Positions 26,713-35,897 of a stretch of DNA of 64,000 nt are shown here, piece by piece. The position numbers were made by a program, and so were the translations under genes. Under the pieces are notes generated by a model. It saw only the letters and a program-made list of their open reading frames with translations. It was not told the origin of the DNA and searched no databases. Source of the DNA: Streptomyces sp. NRRL S-350 (GTDB lineage Bacteria > Actinomycetota > Actinomycetes > Streptomycetales > Streptomycetaceae); assembly GCF_000719705.1 (NCBI RefSeq), contig NZ_JOHO01000053.1, positions 1 to 64,000 on the forward strand, given 5' to 3'. Numbering within the stretch: position 1 is the stretch's first letter; every line of letters starts with the position of its first letter.

Positions 26713-26892
26713 CGCCCCGGAAGCGGCGCTGTGGGGAGACCGAGTTCGACGGCCTCGACCGGTCGACCGCCAGCATCCGCACCGGTCCGAATGGCGCCTC
26801 CGCCGAGGATATGCGGAGGACCCCGGTGAGCAACTGTGGAGGCTGACCTTTGCGACCCCTCCGCCCTCGACCAGGGGGGTGAGGGCCGGTCA

Positions 26893-27726
26893 TCAGGTGA
26901 GCGCGAAGAGTCGCCTACGCAGGTGCTCCTCAAGGTCGAGGTTGTCGCCCCGAGTAGTGGTCTGCAGCAGTTCAGTGATGACGACCAGTTCGGCGAACTG
27001 CCCGGCTGGCGTGTCGAGGATGTGCTCGAGCCGGCGACGGACCTGGGCGGCGGTGCCTGGCACGAGGAGGCTGTACGAGTACAACAGCGCCGCGTCGTAC
27101 CCGGCAGGCGCGACGCCCCAACCTTCCCAGTCGAGCACCGTTAGGGCCGGACTTGTGAGGTTGGCCCAGTGCAGGTCACCATGGGCCGTCGTCCAGGCGG
27201 GCACCTCCGTATCGATCGGGATGCCCAGGTATTGGGGCATGGCGCGATCCAGGTATTCCTGCCGGACCGCCACCCGGGCGCTGGGAACGGTGGCAATGGC
27301 GTCGAGGGCGGTGCTGAGCGAGTCCCACCAGGCGTCGTCCAGGTCAGGTGCTTCCCGGAGGATCGGCTCGTGGGTAGTGATGGTGGAGGCGGTGATCTTG
27401 TCGTACAGCTCCGCCAGGTAGCCATGCTCGCCCTCGGTCCAGGTACGCCGCTCCCGCAGGCGCGGCCTTGGCACCACAGGAGGAATGAGCTGTTCTGCCT
27501 CCTGCGGTCCCTCCCAGAGCTTGCCGCCGGCCTTGTCGGCCAGGGCGGAAGCCAGGCGGAGCCAGCGCTTGCCAGATGCTGTCTCAACCGGGCGGCTGAG
27601 GGTACGCCCGCGCCAGCCCCATACCTCGTGGGAGCCGATCGGCGTCGCGTCGAGCGCTGCTGCTGCTGTGGCGTGCATTTTGCGCATCCGTCTGGCGATG
27701 TCCGGCTCAGGTTCCGAGTACATCAA
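26893..27726 (-). CDS. Aminoglycoside-phosphotransferase-like kinase
   Basis: About 277 residues. The catalytic motif HGDLHWANL (Brenner motif) and VLDWEGWGVAPAGYDAALL with the metal-binding Asp are the phosphotransferase (APH) core. The N-lobe is short and its ATP-binding loop is not obvious. The substrate is unknown: the gene overlaps the aldo/keto reductase by about 20 bp and is last of the minus-strand run peptide - JmjC - reductase - kinase, so it may phosphorylate a product of that run rather than an antibiotic. Confidence 0.8.
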   Translation of the reverse strand: MMYSEPEPDIARRMRKMHATAAAALDATPIGSHEVWGWRGRTLSRPVETASGKRWLRLASALADKAGGKLWEGPQEAEQLIPPVVPRPRLRERRTWTEGEHGYLAELYDKITASTITTHEPILREAPDLDDAWWDSLSTALDAIATVPSARVAVRQEYLDRAMPQYLGIPIDTEVPAWTTAHGDLHWANLTSPALTVLDWEGWGVAPAGYDAALLYSYSLLVPGTAAQVRRRLEHILDTPAGQFAELVVITELLQTTTRGDNLDLEEHLRRRLFALT

Positions 27727-28602
27727 CGACCCTTCGGAGTACGTCCGGAGACAACGGCGGTTGGCCGACGGCTTCGCTGGCCCGGATCCAGTGTTCCGGG
27801 CTTCCCGTCGACAGGAGCACGCGTTTCACCCCTGGGGCCGACGCAACGACGGCGAGGGCGGTCGCGGCAGGGGTCTTGCCAGGAGTGATCAGCTCGGACA
27901 GTTCCGGGGTCACCATGCCGGGGATCTCGCCGCCGTGGAGCGGGGCGGAGGCGAACACCTCCAGTCCCGCGCCCAGGGCGTCGACCAATGGGCCGCGGCC
28001 GTCGAGAGCCTGGGCGACGGGCGCGAGGTGGACGAGGGAGACCGGGAGCTGGATGGCCCACAGGTGATGATTCGGCCCGCCCGCCTTGGCCGCGAGTTCA
28101 AGCAGCGCGGGTACGTCGAAGAGACCGCTGCTGAAGCCGCGCCAGGTCGCCACTCCATAGGCGCTGATAATCTGTTGGCTGCACGCCTCCTCCAGAGCCA
28201 GGAAGGCGTTGTAGAGCCGGCCGGTGATCCCGCCGTCCGGGCAAGCGTGCTCGGGTTGTGCACGAACACCAGGTCAGGTACCCGGTCGAGCATGAGCCTG
28301 CTGCGCGCGAGCTGCCAGGCGATGTAGCCCGGGGCGAGACAGTGTCCGCGCTCGGCATCCGCTGCGGACAGAGCCCCGGCTCGCACACCGATGTACCCGG
28401 CGCCAGCTGGCACGAAGCCCACCTTGGTGGAGACGCACAGATCCGGGTATGCAGCCAGAATCGCGCCGAGCGACGTCTCCGCCCGGCCGCCTGCGTAGTT
28501 GGGCGCTGTGTCCACCCAGTCTGCGCCTCGGGAGGCGGCCATCAGCGCGTCCTTGGCCACATCGAGGCAGCGGTAGGTGCCGAGACCCAGCCGAGCGGTC
28601 AC
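27707..28602 (-). pseudogene. Aldo/keto reductase, frameshifted
   Basis: The first part has family features: LGLGTYRCLDVAKDALMAAS, the catalytic Asp/Tyr region DWVDTAPNYAGGRAETSLGA, Lys in VSTKVGF and His in DLVFVHNP. Near 28235 the frame changes: the continuation GGITGRLYNAFLALEEACSQ and ISAYGVATWRGFSS lies one frame over and runs to 27707. A one-base deletion explains it; a sequencing error is possible. The GTG start overlaps the JmjC stop (GTGA). Confidence 0.75.
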
Positions 28603-29786
28603 CGAAGGCCTCCTATTGCGGCGGCCTGGCCGTCTACCAGCTCGGTCAAGGCACCGGCCGCCTGGTCGAGGGTGATGCCTGCGGCCAGCGCGAGATCGGC
28701 CAGCCGGTGGGGTTCCCCGTCGGCGAGGAGCGCGAGCATCGGTTCAGCCTTGCTGGCGAACGTCCACTCCTCGCCGCCCGCGGTCAGCCGGACGGTGCCG
28801 TCGGACGCGGCCGAGAGCGCGGGCCGGGTGGTGACCAGGCGTACCTCCAGGTCGGCATCCGGTGGGGCTGCCGTGATGTGGGGCAGCGACGGCGCGAGCC
28901 GGGCTCGCTCGGTGGCGTCGCGAGCGGAGGAGAAGCGGGCGATCAGGTCGTCGCTCTCCAGCTCGGCCGCGAGGAGCTTGCCGATCATGGCGAGGAAGGC
29001 GCGCTGTTCCTCGGCGGTCCCGAAGCGTGGGATGTCCGCTCGGATGATCTCGTGGGCGCGCAGCATCTCCGACAGCCAGGTGATCAGATCGGCGCCGGTT
29101 GTGCTCTGCAGTCCACACGTGACGTGCAGCGAGTGTTTGCCCTCGGAGGCGGCGACGGCGTGCCACCAGCCTCGGGGCAGATAGAGCACATCGCCGGCGG
29201 TGAGGACCAGATCGACAACGGGCTTTCCGGGCGGTGGTTCCGGTGTCTCGACGTCGCGGTGCATCGGCACCGTGCGGGTGGGGCCGTAGATGCGCCAGCG
29301 CTTCGCACCGTCCAGCTGGACGACGACCACGTCGTGATCGTCCCAGTGGACACCGAAGCCCTCGGTGCCGGTCCAGGAGGCATACAGGTTGACCTGCACG
29401 CCGGTCCGCAGCCAGCGCTCCAGCTGGCCGGCCAGAGCGCCGATGCTGGGGTGGAGTTCGTCGACGGCGTCCAGGACCAGCGTCGCACCCTCGGCGAGGC
29501 GCTTGTGCAGTTCGGAGGGCTGGAGCTGTTGCCAGACGGTGCTCCGCCGGGTGGTGATCGGCCGGGAGTAGGTGTGCGCGGGCACCTGCTCCCCGTTGGC
29601 GGCGAGGCGGAAGCGAGGGGGTTCCAACCGGTGGTGGGTCAGGATGGCGTTGAGGTCATCCCAGCGCATCAGCCCGGCGAGCGACGCGGCTTCGCCGCGT
29701 GCGACCTTGAAGCTGCGGCCGAGCGTCTGGGCGAGGAAGTCATCCCCGCCCAGACGCTCAACCACCGAGAAGTGCTCGGTAGTCAT
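28599..29786 (-). CDS. JmjC / cupin-like Fe(II)-2-oxoglutarate hydroxylase
   Basis: About 395 residues. A JmjC barrel occupies about residues 90-220, with iron ligands His147 and Asp149 in FGVHWDDHD and the distal His209 in LPRGWWHA. A C-terminal winged-helix-like region (GEPHRLADLALAAGITLDQA) follows, the layout of ribosomal oxygenases such as YcfD that hydroxylate Arg in L16. It starts 12 bp after the 46-codon peptide gene and overlaps the reductase, so a peptide substrate from the same operon is a reasonable inference. No defect is visible. Confidence 0.82.
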   Translation of the reverse strand: MTTEHFSVVERLGGDDFLAQTLGRSFKVARGEAASLAGLMRWDDLNAILTHHRLEPPRFRLAANGEQVPAHTYSRPITTRRSTVWQQLQPSELHKRLAEGATLVLDAVDELHPSIGALAGQLERWLRTGVQVNLYASWTGTEGFGVHWDDHDVVVVQLDGAKRWRIYGPTRTVPMHRDVETPEPPPGKPVVDLVLTAGDVLYLPRGWWHAVAASEGKHSLHVTCGLQSTTGADLITWLSEMLRAHEIIRADIPRFGTAEEQRAFLAMIGKLLAAELESDDLIARFSSARDATERARLAPSLPHITAAPPDADLEVRLVTTRPALSAASDGTVRLTAGGEEWTFASKAEPMLALLADGEPHRLADLALAAGITLDQAAGALTELVDGQAAAIGGLR

Positions 29787-29798
29787 TGTGATGGTCCG

Positions 29799-29939
29799 TC
29801 AGTCGTTGGTGTCGGTCCGGCCGGTGGAGCCGCCGTCCGACGGCTGCTCGCCACGCGAGCGGGCCGCGGCGACCTTCGTACGGGCGACCAGCAGGCCGTC
29901 GCCCTCCAGCTCGGTGCCGGTCGTCAGGTTCTCGGGCAT
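29799..29939 (-). CDS. Small peptide, candidate RiPP precursor
   Basis: A 46-residue peptide (MPENLTTGTELEGDGLLVAR, then TKVAAARSRGEQPSD, ending GRTDTND). AAGGAG lies six bases before the ATG, a strong initiation site. It has no Cys, no signal peptide and no membrane segment; the C-terminal half is rich in Arg, Ser, Thr, Gly and Asp. It is the first gene of an operon with a JmjC hydroxylase, a reductase and a kinase-like enzyme. A leader/core peptide is inferred from context only; a small regulatory protein is the alternative. Confidence 0.6.
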   Translation of the reverse strand: MPENLTTGTELEGDGLLVARTKVAAARSRGEQPSDGGSTGRTDTND

Positions 29940-30120
29940 GAAGCACTCCTTCGGTTTCATGGGACGGGCTGACTGCCCAGCCCCGTCGTGGGTGCAGCGA
30001 TGGATCCGTTGCCGGGGCAAGCCGCTGGCAAGGAACCTCAGGTGCTTGTGCCGCGCGGCTGTTGACCAGCGCGGCCACCTGAATCCCCCCAAGCCCGCGT
30101 CGGAGCGGGAGGAAGTCTTT

Positions 30121-30615
30121 TCAGGCACTGGTCGGGAGGACGTCCCGTGCCTTCGGGACCGCGGCCCTCACCAGCGTGGTGAGTCGCTCGTCGCCCGAGA
30201 CGGCGGCGGTGGTGCCGACCTCGAACCAGATCCGCTTGCCGGCGGGGTCCGGCTCGGCGCCCCAGTTCGTCGCGAGCGCTGCCACCAGGAACAGCCCTCG
30301 CCCGTCGGTGGCGTCGAGATCGATCCCGCAGGCAGCCGGCAGTTCGTGGCCGGCGTCCGTCACCTCGACGCGCAGCCGGTCACCGTCCCAGGACACGCAT
30401 ACGACGCATGGGGCGTGGGTGTGAGACACGGCGTTGGTGATCAGCTCGCTGGACAGCAACTCGACATCGCGGAGCGCGTCCTCCGCGAGCGGCAGGCTCC
30501 AGCCGCGCACGACCTGTATCACCCGCCGCCGGGCGTTCGGCACGGCCTCGGCACTGGGCAGCACGCGAAAGCCGAACGGGGCGGGGGTGATGGCTTGGCG
30601 GGTGGCGACGGACAT
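30121..30615 (-). CDS. Anti-sigma-like ATP-binding protein (HATPase_c)
   Basis: About 164 residues with a GHKL ATPase fold of the RsbW/SpoIIAB-like type common in streptomycetes: AEDALRDVELLSSELITNAV (N box), RLRVEVTDAGHE (G1), DATDGRGLFLVAALATNWG (G2). It has no dimerisation/phosphotransfer domain, so it is not a full sensor kinase. ATG 30615 follows GAAAGGA. It is divergent from the XRE regulator and lies upstream of the peptide operon; a partner regulator role is inferred. Confidence 0.82.
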   Translation of the reverse strand: MSVATRQAITPAPFGFRVLPSAEAVPNARRRVIQVVRGWSLPLAEDALRDVELLSSELITNAVSHTHAPCVVCVSWDGDRLRVEVTDAGHELPAACGIDLDATDGRGLFLVAALATNWGAEPDPAGKRIWFEVGTTAAVSGDERLTTLVRAAVPKARDVLPTSA

Positions 30616-30818
30616 GAGCGCGGTCCTTTCACCGGGACGAGGTCGGCAGCGGGCCGATTCGCGCCGGGATTCACCCGGCAGGTATCTACAGAACCGCCTC
30701 CAACGCGGTTGAACCAGAGCAGAATTGAGGTGGCAATGAGGCATCCGTGTCGCAAACCCGGGCATGACCTGGCCTGTTACGGCTGCAGACGAACTGACGT
30801 ACCTCTGGAGGACGCGGG
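30616..30818. promoter_or_regulatory. Divergent promoter region, HATPase / XRE regulator
   Basis: This 203-bp gap holds the start regions of both genes. It is less GC-rich around 30716-30740 (AGAGCAGAATTGAGG). TGGAGGA at 30806-30812 is the ribosome binding site of the XRE gene. No clear palindrome was found. Confidence 0.4.
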
Positions 30819-32132
30819 ATGGCATCCAGGAGGTCCCGGCTGATCCAGCGCAGGGAGGCGGTCGGCCACACCCAGGAATCCCTGGCTGAAGCCCTCGATG
30901 TGGACCGTACGACCGTGGGGCGATGGGAGAGCGGCAGGGGTGCCCCGCAGCCCTGGATGCGGCCGAAGCTCGCCCGTGTCCTGGAACTCTCGGTCGACCA
31001 GTTAGCCGACCTGCTGGCAGCGCCCCCTGCAGCCGCCGAAGCAGTTCTACCGCCCAGCAGCGTTGGCGAAGCCTCGCATCCTGTACCTGCCCGGCACACG
31101 GACCGCGACAACGATCTCGTCCTGGCCGTGGCAGCCGACTCGGCAGAGTCCGCGCTCTTCCTTCGCTTCGCGAGCGCGTCCAACGTGGACGACACGCTGC
31201 TCGAACAGGTCGACGCGGACATTGCGAGGCTGGCAGCGGACTACGTGAGCAAGCCGGTGTCCGAGCTCTTCCACGACATCGGAACCCTGCGGCGAGGAGT
31301 GTTCGACTTGCTCCGAGGCCGCCAACGCCCGTACCAGACAGGCCATCTCTACCTGCAGGCCGGGCGTCTCTGCGGCCTGGCCACCCATGTCGCCCTCGAC
31401 CTCGGCCAGTACACAGCTGCGGCTACGCATTCGCGAACGGCGTGGCGTTGCGCGGAGTCAGCCGGCCACAATGGTCTCCGGGCCTGGATCCGATCCGTCC
31501 AGTCCCTGATCGCCTACTGGCAGCAGGACCACCACCAGGCTGCCGAACGGGCCAGAGCAGGACTGCCGTACGCGGACGGCGGCACGATCGCAGTCCGCCT
31601 GCTCAGCCTCGAAGCACGGGCCACTGCCGCACTCGGCGACCGTGTGAGCGCGCTCCGGGCTGTAGAAGCTGCCGCGGCGGCGCGGAGCGCGGTAGCCGCC
31701 GTGGATCTTCCCGGCGTATTCACGTTTCCCGAGGCCAAGCAGTGGACCTACGCCGGCACCGCTCTCCTTACCCTGGGCAGCCAACGCCACGTGAACCACG
31801 CCATCGAGGCGTCCTCCAGGGCTATCGGCCTTTATGAGTCAGCACCGCAGCAGGAGCAGTCCTCCGGCGACCTGCTGGCCGCCCGCCTTGACCTCGCCAA
31901 CGCCCACCTCGCCCACGGCGACCTCGACGGCGTGCAGGAGAAGCTCTCGGTGGTGCTGGGCGCCGCCCCGGATCGGCGAACAGCGAGTATCTCCAGCCGC
32001 CTTCGGGCGCTGAGCACTCGTCTCGCCGAACCCGCTTTCGCAGGCTCCCCGATCGTCCTGAGTCTCCGTGAGAATGTCAGAGAAGCCTGCTCTCGGCCCG
32101 CACTCACGAACCCTCCGGAGCTGCCACAGTGA
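30819..32132 (+). CDS. XRE-family regulator with TPR-like C-terminal domain
   Basis: About 437 residues. An N-terminal helix-turn-helix (RREAVGHTQESLAEALDVDR, TTVGRWESGRGAPQPWMRPK) is followed by a long helical tetratricopeptide region (for example HQAAERARAGLPYADGGTIA, FPEAKQWTYAGTALLTLGSQ, LLAARLDLANAHLAHGDLDG). Such proteins regulate adjacent peptide or small-molecule genes in streptomycetes. The stop overlaps the methyltransferase start (GTGA), so both belong to one operon. Confidence 0.88.
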   Translation: MASRRSRLIQRREAVGHTQESLAEALDVDRTTVGRWESGRGAPQPWMRPKLARVLELSVDQLADLLAAPPAAAEAVLPPSSVGEASHPVPARHTDRDNDLVLAVAADSAESALFLRFASASNVDDTLLEQVDADIARLAADYVSKPVSELFHDIGTLRRGVFDLLRGRQRPYQTGHLYLQAGRLCGLATHVALDLGQYTAAATHSRTAWRCAESAGHNGLRAWIRSVQSLIAYWQQDHHQAAERARAGLPYADGGTIAVRLLSLEARATAALGDRVSALRAVEAAAAARSAVAAVDLPGVFTFPEAKQWTYAGTALLTLGSQRHVNHAIEASSRAIGLYESAPQQEQSSGDLLAARLDLANAHLAHGDLDGVQEKLSVVLGAAPDRRTASISSRLRALSTRLAEPAFAGSPIVLSLRENVREACSRPALTNPPELPQ

Positions 32133-32947
32133 CGAGCAACACCGCACCGCAGAACGCCGCTGTCGCCGACAAGGCGATCCTCGTGAACACCGCCTACGCT
32201 GACGGACGCCACCTGGCCGCCCGCCAGTCGATTTACCGGTGGCAGCAGCCGCAGTACGATCTGCCCGGGATCGTCGTCGAAGAGCTGGCCAGCACAAGCG
32301 GGATCGTCCTCGACGTCGGCTGCGGCAACGGCAAGTTCGTCAGCCGCCTGCACAAGGACCGTCCGGACCTTCAGGTCGTCGGGATGGACATCTCGGCGGG
32401 CATCCTCGCCGACGTCGAGAAGCCGGTCCTGGTGGCCGACGCCCAGGCCCCGCCCTTCGCCGACAACAGCGTCGACGCCGTGCTGGCCCTGCACATGCTG
32501 TACCACGTCGGCGACATCGCGGCCACGATCAAAGAACTGGCCCGAATCCTCCGGCCTGGTGGCGTGCTCATCGCGTCAACCAACAGCGACACCGACAAGC
32601 AGGAACTGGACCAGCTCTGGGCCAGGGCCGCCGGAGACATCCTAGGGATTCCCGAAGGGCCGACACGGATCTCCCTCAGTTCCCGCTTCTCCTTGGAGAA
32701 GGCCCGCGATTACCTCAGGGCAGAATTTACGGACATCCGGGTCCGGGAACTGCCCGGCACCATCGAGATCACCGACCCCGCGCCGATCATCGCCCACCTT
32801 GCCTCCTACGAGGCATGGGCCGACCAATGCGGTGTCCCGTTCCACGAGACTGTCAGCAGGGCGAGCGGGATCGTCGCGGACGAGATCGCGACCAATGGTT
32901 CATTCAAGGTGGCATGCCGGGGCGGCATCCTCGTCTGTCTTCCGTAA
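32129..32947 (+). CDS. SAM-dependent methyltransferase (class I)
   Basis: About 272 residues. Motif I VLDVGCGNGKFVSRL (about 60-74), then VVGMDISAGIL, ADAQAPPFADNSVDAVLALH and MLYHVGDI; this is the Methyltransf_11 / UbiE-like fold. The N-terminal QSIYRWQQPQYDLPG resembles streptomycete small-molecule methyltransferases. It is coupled to the XRE regulator and sits at the far edge of the peptide cluster. The substrate is unknown. Confidence 0.85.
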   Translation: MTSNTAPQNAAVADKAILVNTAYADGRHLAARQSIYRWQQPQYDLPGIVVEELASTSGIVLDVGCGNGKFVSRLHKDRPDLQVVGMDISAGILADVEKPVLVADAQAPPFADNSVDAVLALHMLYHVGDIAATIKELARILRPGGVLIASTNSDTDKQELDQLWARAAGDILGIPEGPTRISLSSRFSLEKARDYLRAEFTDIRVRELPGTIEITDPAPIIAHLASYEAWADQCGVPFHETVSRASGIVADEIATNGSFKVACRGGILVCLP

Positions 32948-33047
32948 ACCCGGATGGCGGGGTTGCGGCTTGCAGCCGCCTTCAGGGTCCTGGCAACTAT
33001 GCCGTTCGCGACCACCGTCCCGGCGGTAGCGCTGCTTTCTCGGCATT

Positions 33048-33122
33048 GTCCCCCTCCCGCCCGCAGGGGTCAGCCGATGACGGCCCATCCACACGTCCTC
33101 CCCGCACGCGCGGGGTCAGACG
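33048..33122 (+). repeat. Degenerate pair of I-E-like CRISPR repeats
   Basis: Two repeat-like sequences begin GTCCCCCTCC (33048-33076) and GTCCTCCCCG (33095-33122) and end near CAGCCG/CAGACG. They are 47 bp apart, so only 18 bp remains between them instead of 32. They look like a decayed relative of the mini-array at 25223. Confidence 0.6.
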
Positions 33123-33252
33123 GCGTACGTCTGGGATTTCAGGTCCTCTGTAACCGCGACAACGGCTCCGTCTCGCGGTTCCATGCACGGGTCGGGGACG
33201 CTGCCCGCCATGCTGGGTGCCTCTCACGCTCTGTGGTGAGGGGAAACGCCGG

Positions 33253-33293
33253 AATGCCGACCTCCCGAGGCGGCAACCGGGGAGGTCGGCATT
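33253..33293. terminator. Intrinsic hairpin between convergent transcripts
   Basis: AATGCCGACCTCCC pairs exactly with GGGAGGTCGGCATT around a 13-base loop. It lies between the methyltransferase (ending 32947) and the ABC permease (ending 33394), where it can stop both transcripts. Confidence 0.65.
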
Positions 33294-33393
33294 GGCGTTC
33301 TTGCCGCGCCGTGCAGTGTCTCGGCACCGCTCGTGCCGCGGCGACCAGCGGCTCCGTACGGTCCTGCTGGGTCCTGCTCGCTCCTGTTCGGTC

Positions 33394-35811
33394 CTACTCG
33401 GTCCGCAGCGCCGTGGCGGTCCGGGACCGGGCCGCCCAGCCGGCGGGCAGCAGGGCGCCGAGCAGGGCGATCACGATCCCGCCGGCCAGCAGGGGGATGA
33501 GCAGCCCGGCGGTGTAGACGTGGGAGACGCTCGGCGGCAGGTGCCGGCCGATCGCGGTCCCCATCGGGGTCAGTGTCGCCTTCTCCACCGCGACCCCGAG
33601 CGGGACCCCGATCAGTCCGGCGATCAGGCCGGTGAGGGACACCGAGGTCATGACCATCGCGACGGTCTGTTTGGGCGTCATCCCGAGGGCCTTGAGGATC
33701 CCCAGGTCATGGACGCGCTCCCGGGTGTCCTGCACCACCGTGCTCAGCACCCCGAGGGCGGCGACCGCGATCAGCATCAGCGTGAGTGTGGCCACCAGGG
33801 CGCCCATGGTGATCATGATGATGTTCTTGCCCCCGCCGGAGTTCGGCTGGACCGAGGCGTTCAGCGGGGTCAGCGCGGCGGCGGCCGAGGTGGACCAGTT
33901 CGATCCGTCGACGTGGTCGGCCAGCTCGACGTTGAACAGGTCGATGTGCGGGGTCAGACCGGCGGCGGTGAAGGTGGCCGCATCCGTCATGACCGTGTAG
34001 TCGCCCTGGTTGGTGTCGAAGTTGATGCCGACGACCTTCAGCGACAGTTGCTTGTTCTGCTGGACCACGGTGACGTCGTCACCGACGTGGATCCCCACCG
34101 CCGAGGCCAGCTTGTCGCCGACCACGGCCTCGCCGGGCGCCGAGTACCAGCGGCCGGACAGCAGTTCCATGTGTGTCCAGGAGAAGTCGCCGGTGACGGT
34201 GAACACCCTCGGCGGTTCGCCGCCGGGCGGGGCGCCGACCATGGTCGCGCCGCTGTCGCCCCAGCCGAACGCGGCCTTCGTGCCCGGGATCCCGGCGAGC
34301 GCGGCGGCCACCTCGGCGGCGTCCAGGTGCGGGTTGCGCGGGTCGTTGGGGCCGTAGAGATCCCAGGGCACGCCCACGTCGGCTGTGGGCATCACGAACT
34401 TCGACGCGACGTTGAAGCCCGAGGTGCTGGTGTCCAGGTACCTGTTGAACCCGGACTCCAGCCCGACCGCGAACGTGGCACTCACCACGCCGAACAGCAC
34501 CGCCGCACCGACGAGTACGGCCCGGGCGGGCCGGGCGAACGGTTGGGCCAGTCCCAGCGAGACGGCCCTGGGCAGCGGCAGCCGCGAGGCCAGGCGCTGC
34601 GCCGTCCGACCGCCGCCGGCCTTGGGGACACGGCCGACCAGCAGCGCCTGCACGGTGGGCATCCGGCCGGCCCGCAGGGCCGGGATCGAAGCCGTGATGC
34701 CGACGATCAGCAGGGCGCCCAGCGGCACCACGGCGCTGACCCACAACGGGATCGTGGCACTGGTCGCACTGGCCGCGCCGAGCTGCTTGGAGGCGCCGTC
34801 CAGGATCGGCACGGCCAGGAGGTTGCCGGAAACCGTGCCGAGCACCAGGCCGAGTGTCGCCGGGACCATGGCCTGCGCGGTGTAGGCGCGGGCCACCTGC
34901 GAAGGGGTGAAGCCCAGCGACTTCAGGATCCCGATGCGCCGGGTTCCCGCGGCCACCGCCCCGCTGACCACGATCGAGATGATCAGCACCGACATGAGCA
35001 GCCCGAGGATGCCGAAGGCGATCAGGAACGGCACGTACGTCTTGGCGTTCCCCGTTACTTGTCGCTCCGCGGTCAGGTACGACTGTCCGGCCTCGACCGA
35101 GCCGGCCGGTGCGGCGGCGGCCACCGCCTGCTTGTCGGCGGCGACGTCGGCGTCGGTCCCGGCTTCGGCGAACCGGTAGAGCATCTGGAGGTCGGACGGG
35201 GCACCGGCGGCGGTGAGCCGCGCGAAGCCGTCGGCGGTGGCGAAGGCGGTCGCGCTGTCGGTCACCGAGTTCGCGAAGCCGACGACCTTGAACGACGGCT
35301 TGCCCGGCAGGGAGGAGAACACCACCGAGTCGCCAAAGCAGTCGGTGGCGTAGCGCTGCCACGGCAGGGCGATCTCGCCCGGGCCGGTCGGCCAGCGCCC
35401 CTGGGTCAGCGCCAGCTGGTCCATCCCGGAGGTGCTGCCCGGGTCGGGCCGGGTGGTGACGGTGATCGGACCGTTGTCGTGCCCGGCCCGGTCCTTCCCG
35501 GGGCAGTCGGTGCCGATCGTCGTGTCCAGGGCGGCGGAGACCGGGTACGGTCCGGCCGCCTCGGTGACGCCGGCGGTGTGCGCGGTGGCGGCGGCCTGCG
35601 CGGCCGTGACCTTCGAACCGTCGAACTGGACCGCCAGGTGCGCCCCGTTCCGAGCCCGGAAGGCGTGCTCGAACGGGGCCTGTACGACAGTCAGCAGACC
35701 GAGGGAGAGTACTGACGACGTCACCGCGGCGAACGTCGTCAGAGCCAGGACGACGGACTGGACCCGGCGGCGGCCCACGCCGGAACGGACGACCTTGCCC
35801 AGGGCACTCAC
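33394..35811 (-). CDS. ABC transporter permease (FtsX / MacB-like)
   Basis: About 805 residues. Two FtsX-type units: an N-terminal membrane segment (residues about 18-43), a large extracytoplasmic domain, three segments near 265-390, a second segment near 430, a second external domain, and three segments at the C-terminus (MGALVATLTLMLIAVAALGV, SLTGLIAGLIGVPLGV, LLIPLLAGGIVIALLGALLP). DLGILKALGMTPKQTVAMV and RIGILKSLGFTPSQVARAY are the coupling-helix signatures. Works with the ATPase at 35894; likely an exporter or envelope-stress transporter. GTG 35811 overlaps the stop of the 29-codon gene. Confidence 0.9.
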   Translation of the reverse strand: MSALGKVVRSGVGRRRVQSVVLALTTFAAVTSSVLSLGLLTVVQAPFEHAFRARNGAHLAVQFDGSKVTAAQAAATAHTAGVTEAAGPYPVSAALDTTIGTDCPGKDRAGHDNGPITVTTRPDPGSTSGMDQLALTQGRWPTGPGEIALPWQRYATDCFGDSVVFSSLPGKPSFKVVGFANSVTDSATAFATADGFARLTAAGAPSDLQMLYRFAEAGTDADVAADKQAVAAAAPAGSVEAGQSYLTAERQVTGNAKTYVPFLIAFGILGLLMSVLIISIVVSGAVAAGTRRIGILKSLGFTPSQVARAYTAQAMVPATLGLVLGTVSGNLLAVPILDGASKQLGAASATSATIPLWVSAVVPLGALLIVGITASIPALRAGRMPTVQALLVGRVPKAGGGRTAQRLASRLPLPRAVSLGLAQPFARPARAVLVGAAVLFGVVSATFAVGLESGFNRYLDTSTSGFNVASKFVMPTADVGVPWDLYGPNDPRNPHLDAAEVAAALAGIPGTKAAFGWGDSGATMVGAPPGGEPPRVFTVTGDFSWTHMELLSGRWYSAPGEAVVGDKLASAVGIHVGDDVTVVQQNKQLSLKVVGINFDTNQGDYTVMTDAATFTAAGLTPHIDLFNVELADHVDGSNWSTSAAAALTPLNASVQPNSGGGKNIIMITMGALVATLTLMLIAVAALGVLSTVVQDTRERVHDLGILKALGMTPKQTVAMVMTSVSLTGLIAGLIGVPLGVAVEKATLTPMGTAIGRHLPPSVSHVYTAGLLIPLLAGGIVIALLGALLPAGWAARSRTATALRTE

Positions 35812-35897
35812 CGGCCCACCGCCGGCAGCAGGCGGGCCACGGCCCGGGAACCGACCTGGACGACGCGCCAGGGCATCGGCGGCTTGCGCAGCGTCAT
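35808..35897 (-). CDS. 29-residue peptide gene coupled between ABC ATPase and permease
   Basis: ATG 35897 overlaps the ATPase stop (ATGA) and its TGA overlaps the permease GTG (GTGA), so the three frames form an unbroken translational relay. The peptide (MTLRKPPMPWRVVQVGSRAV, then ARLLPAVGR) is basic and could form an amphipathic helix. It may be a real small subunit or only a coupling device that carries ribosomes across the 82-bp gap. Confidence 0.55.
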   Translation of the reverse strand: MTLRKPPMPWRVVQVGSRAVARLLPAVGR

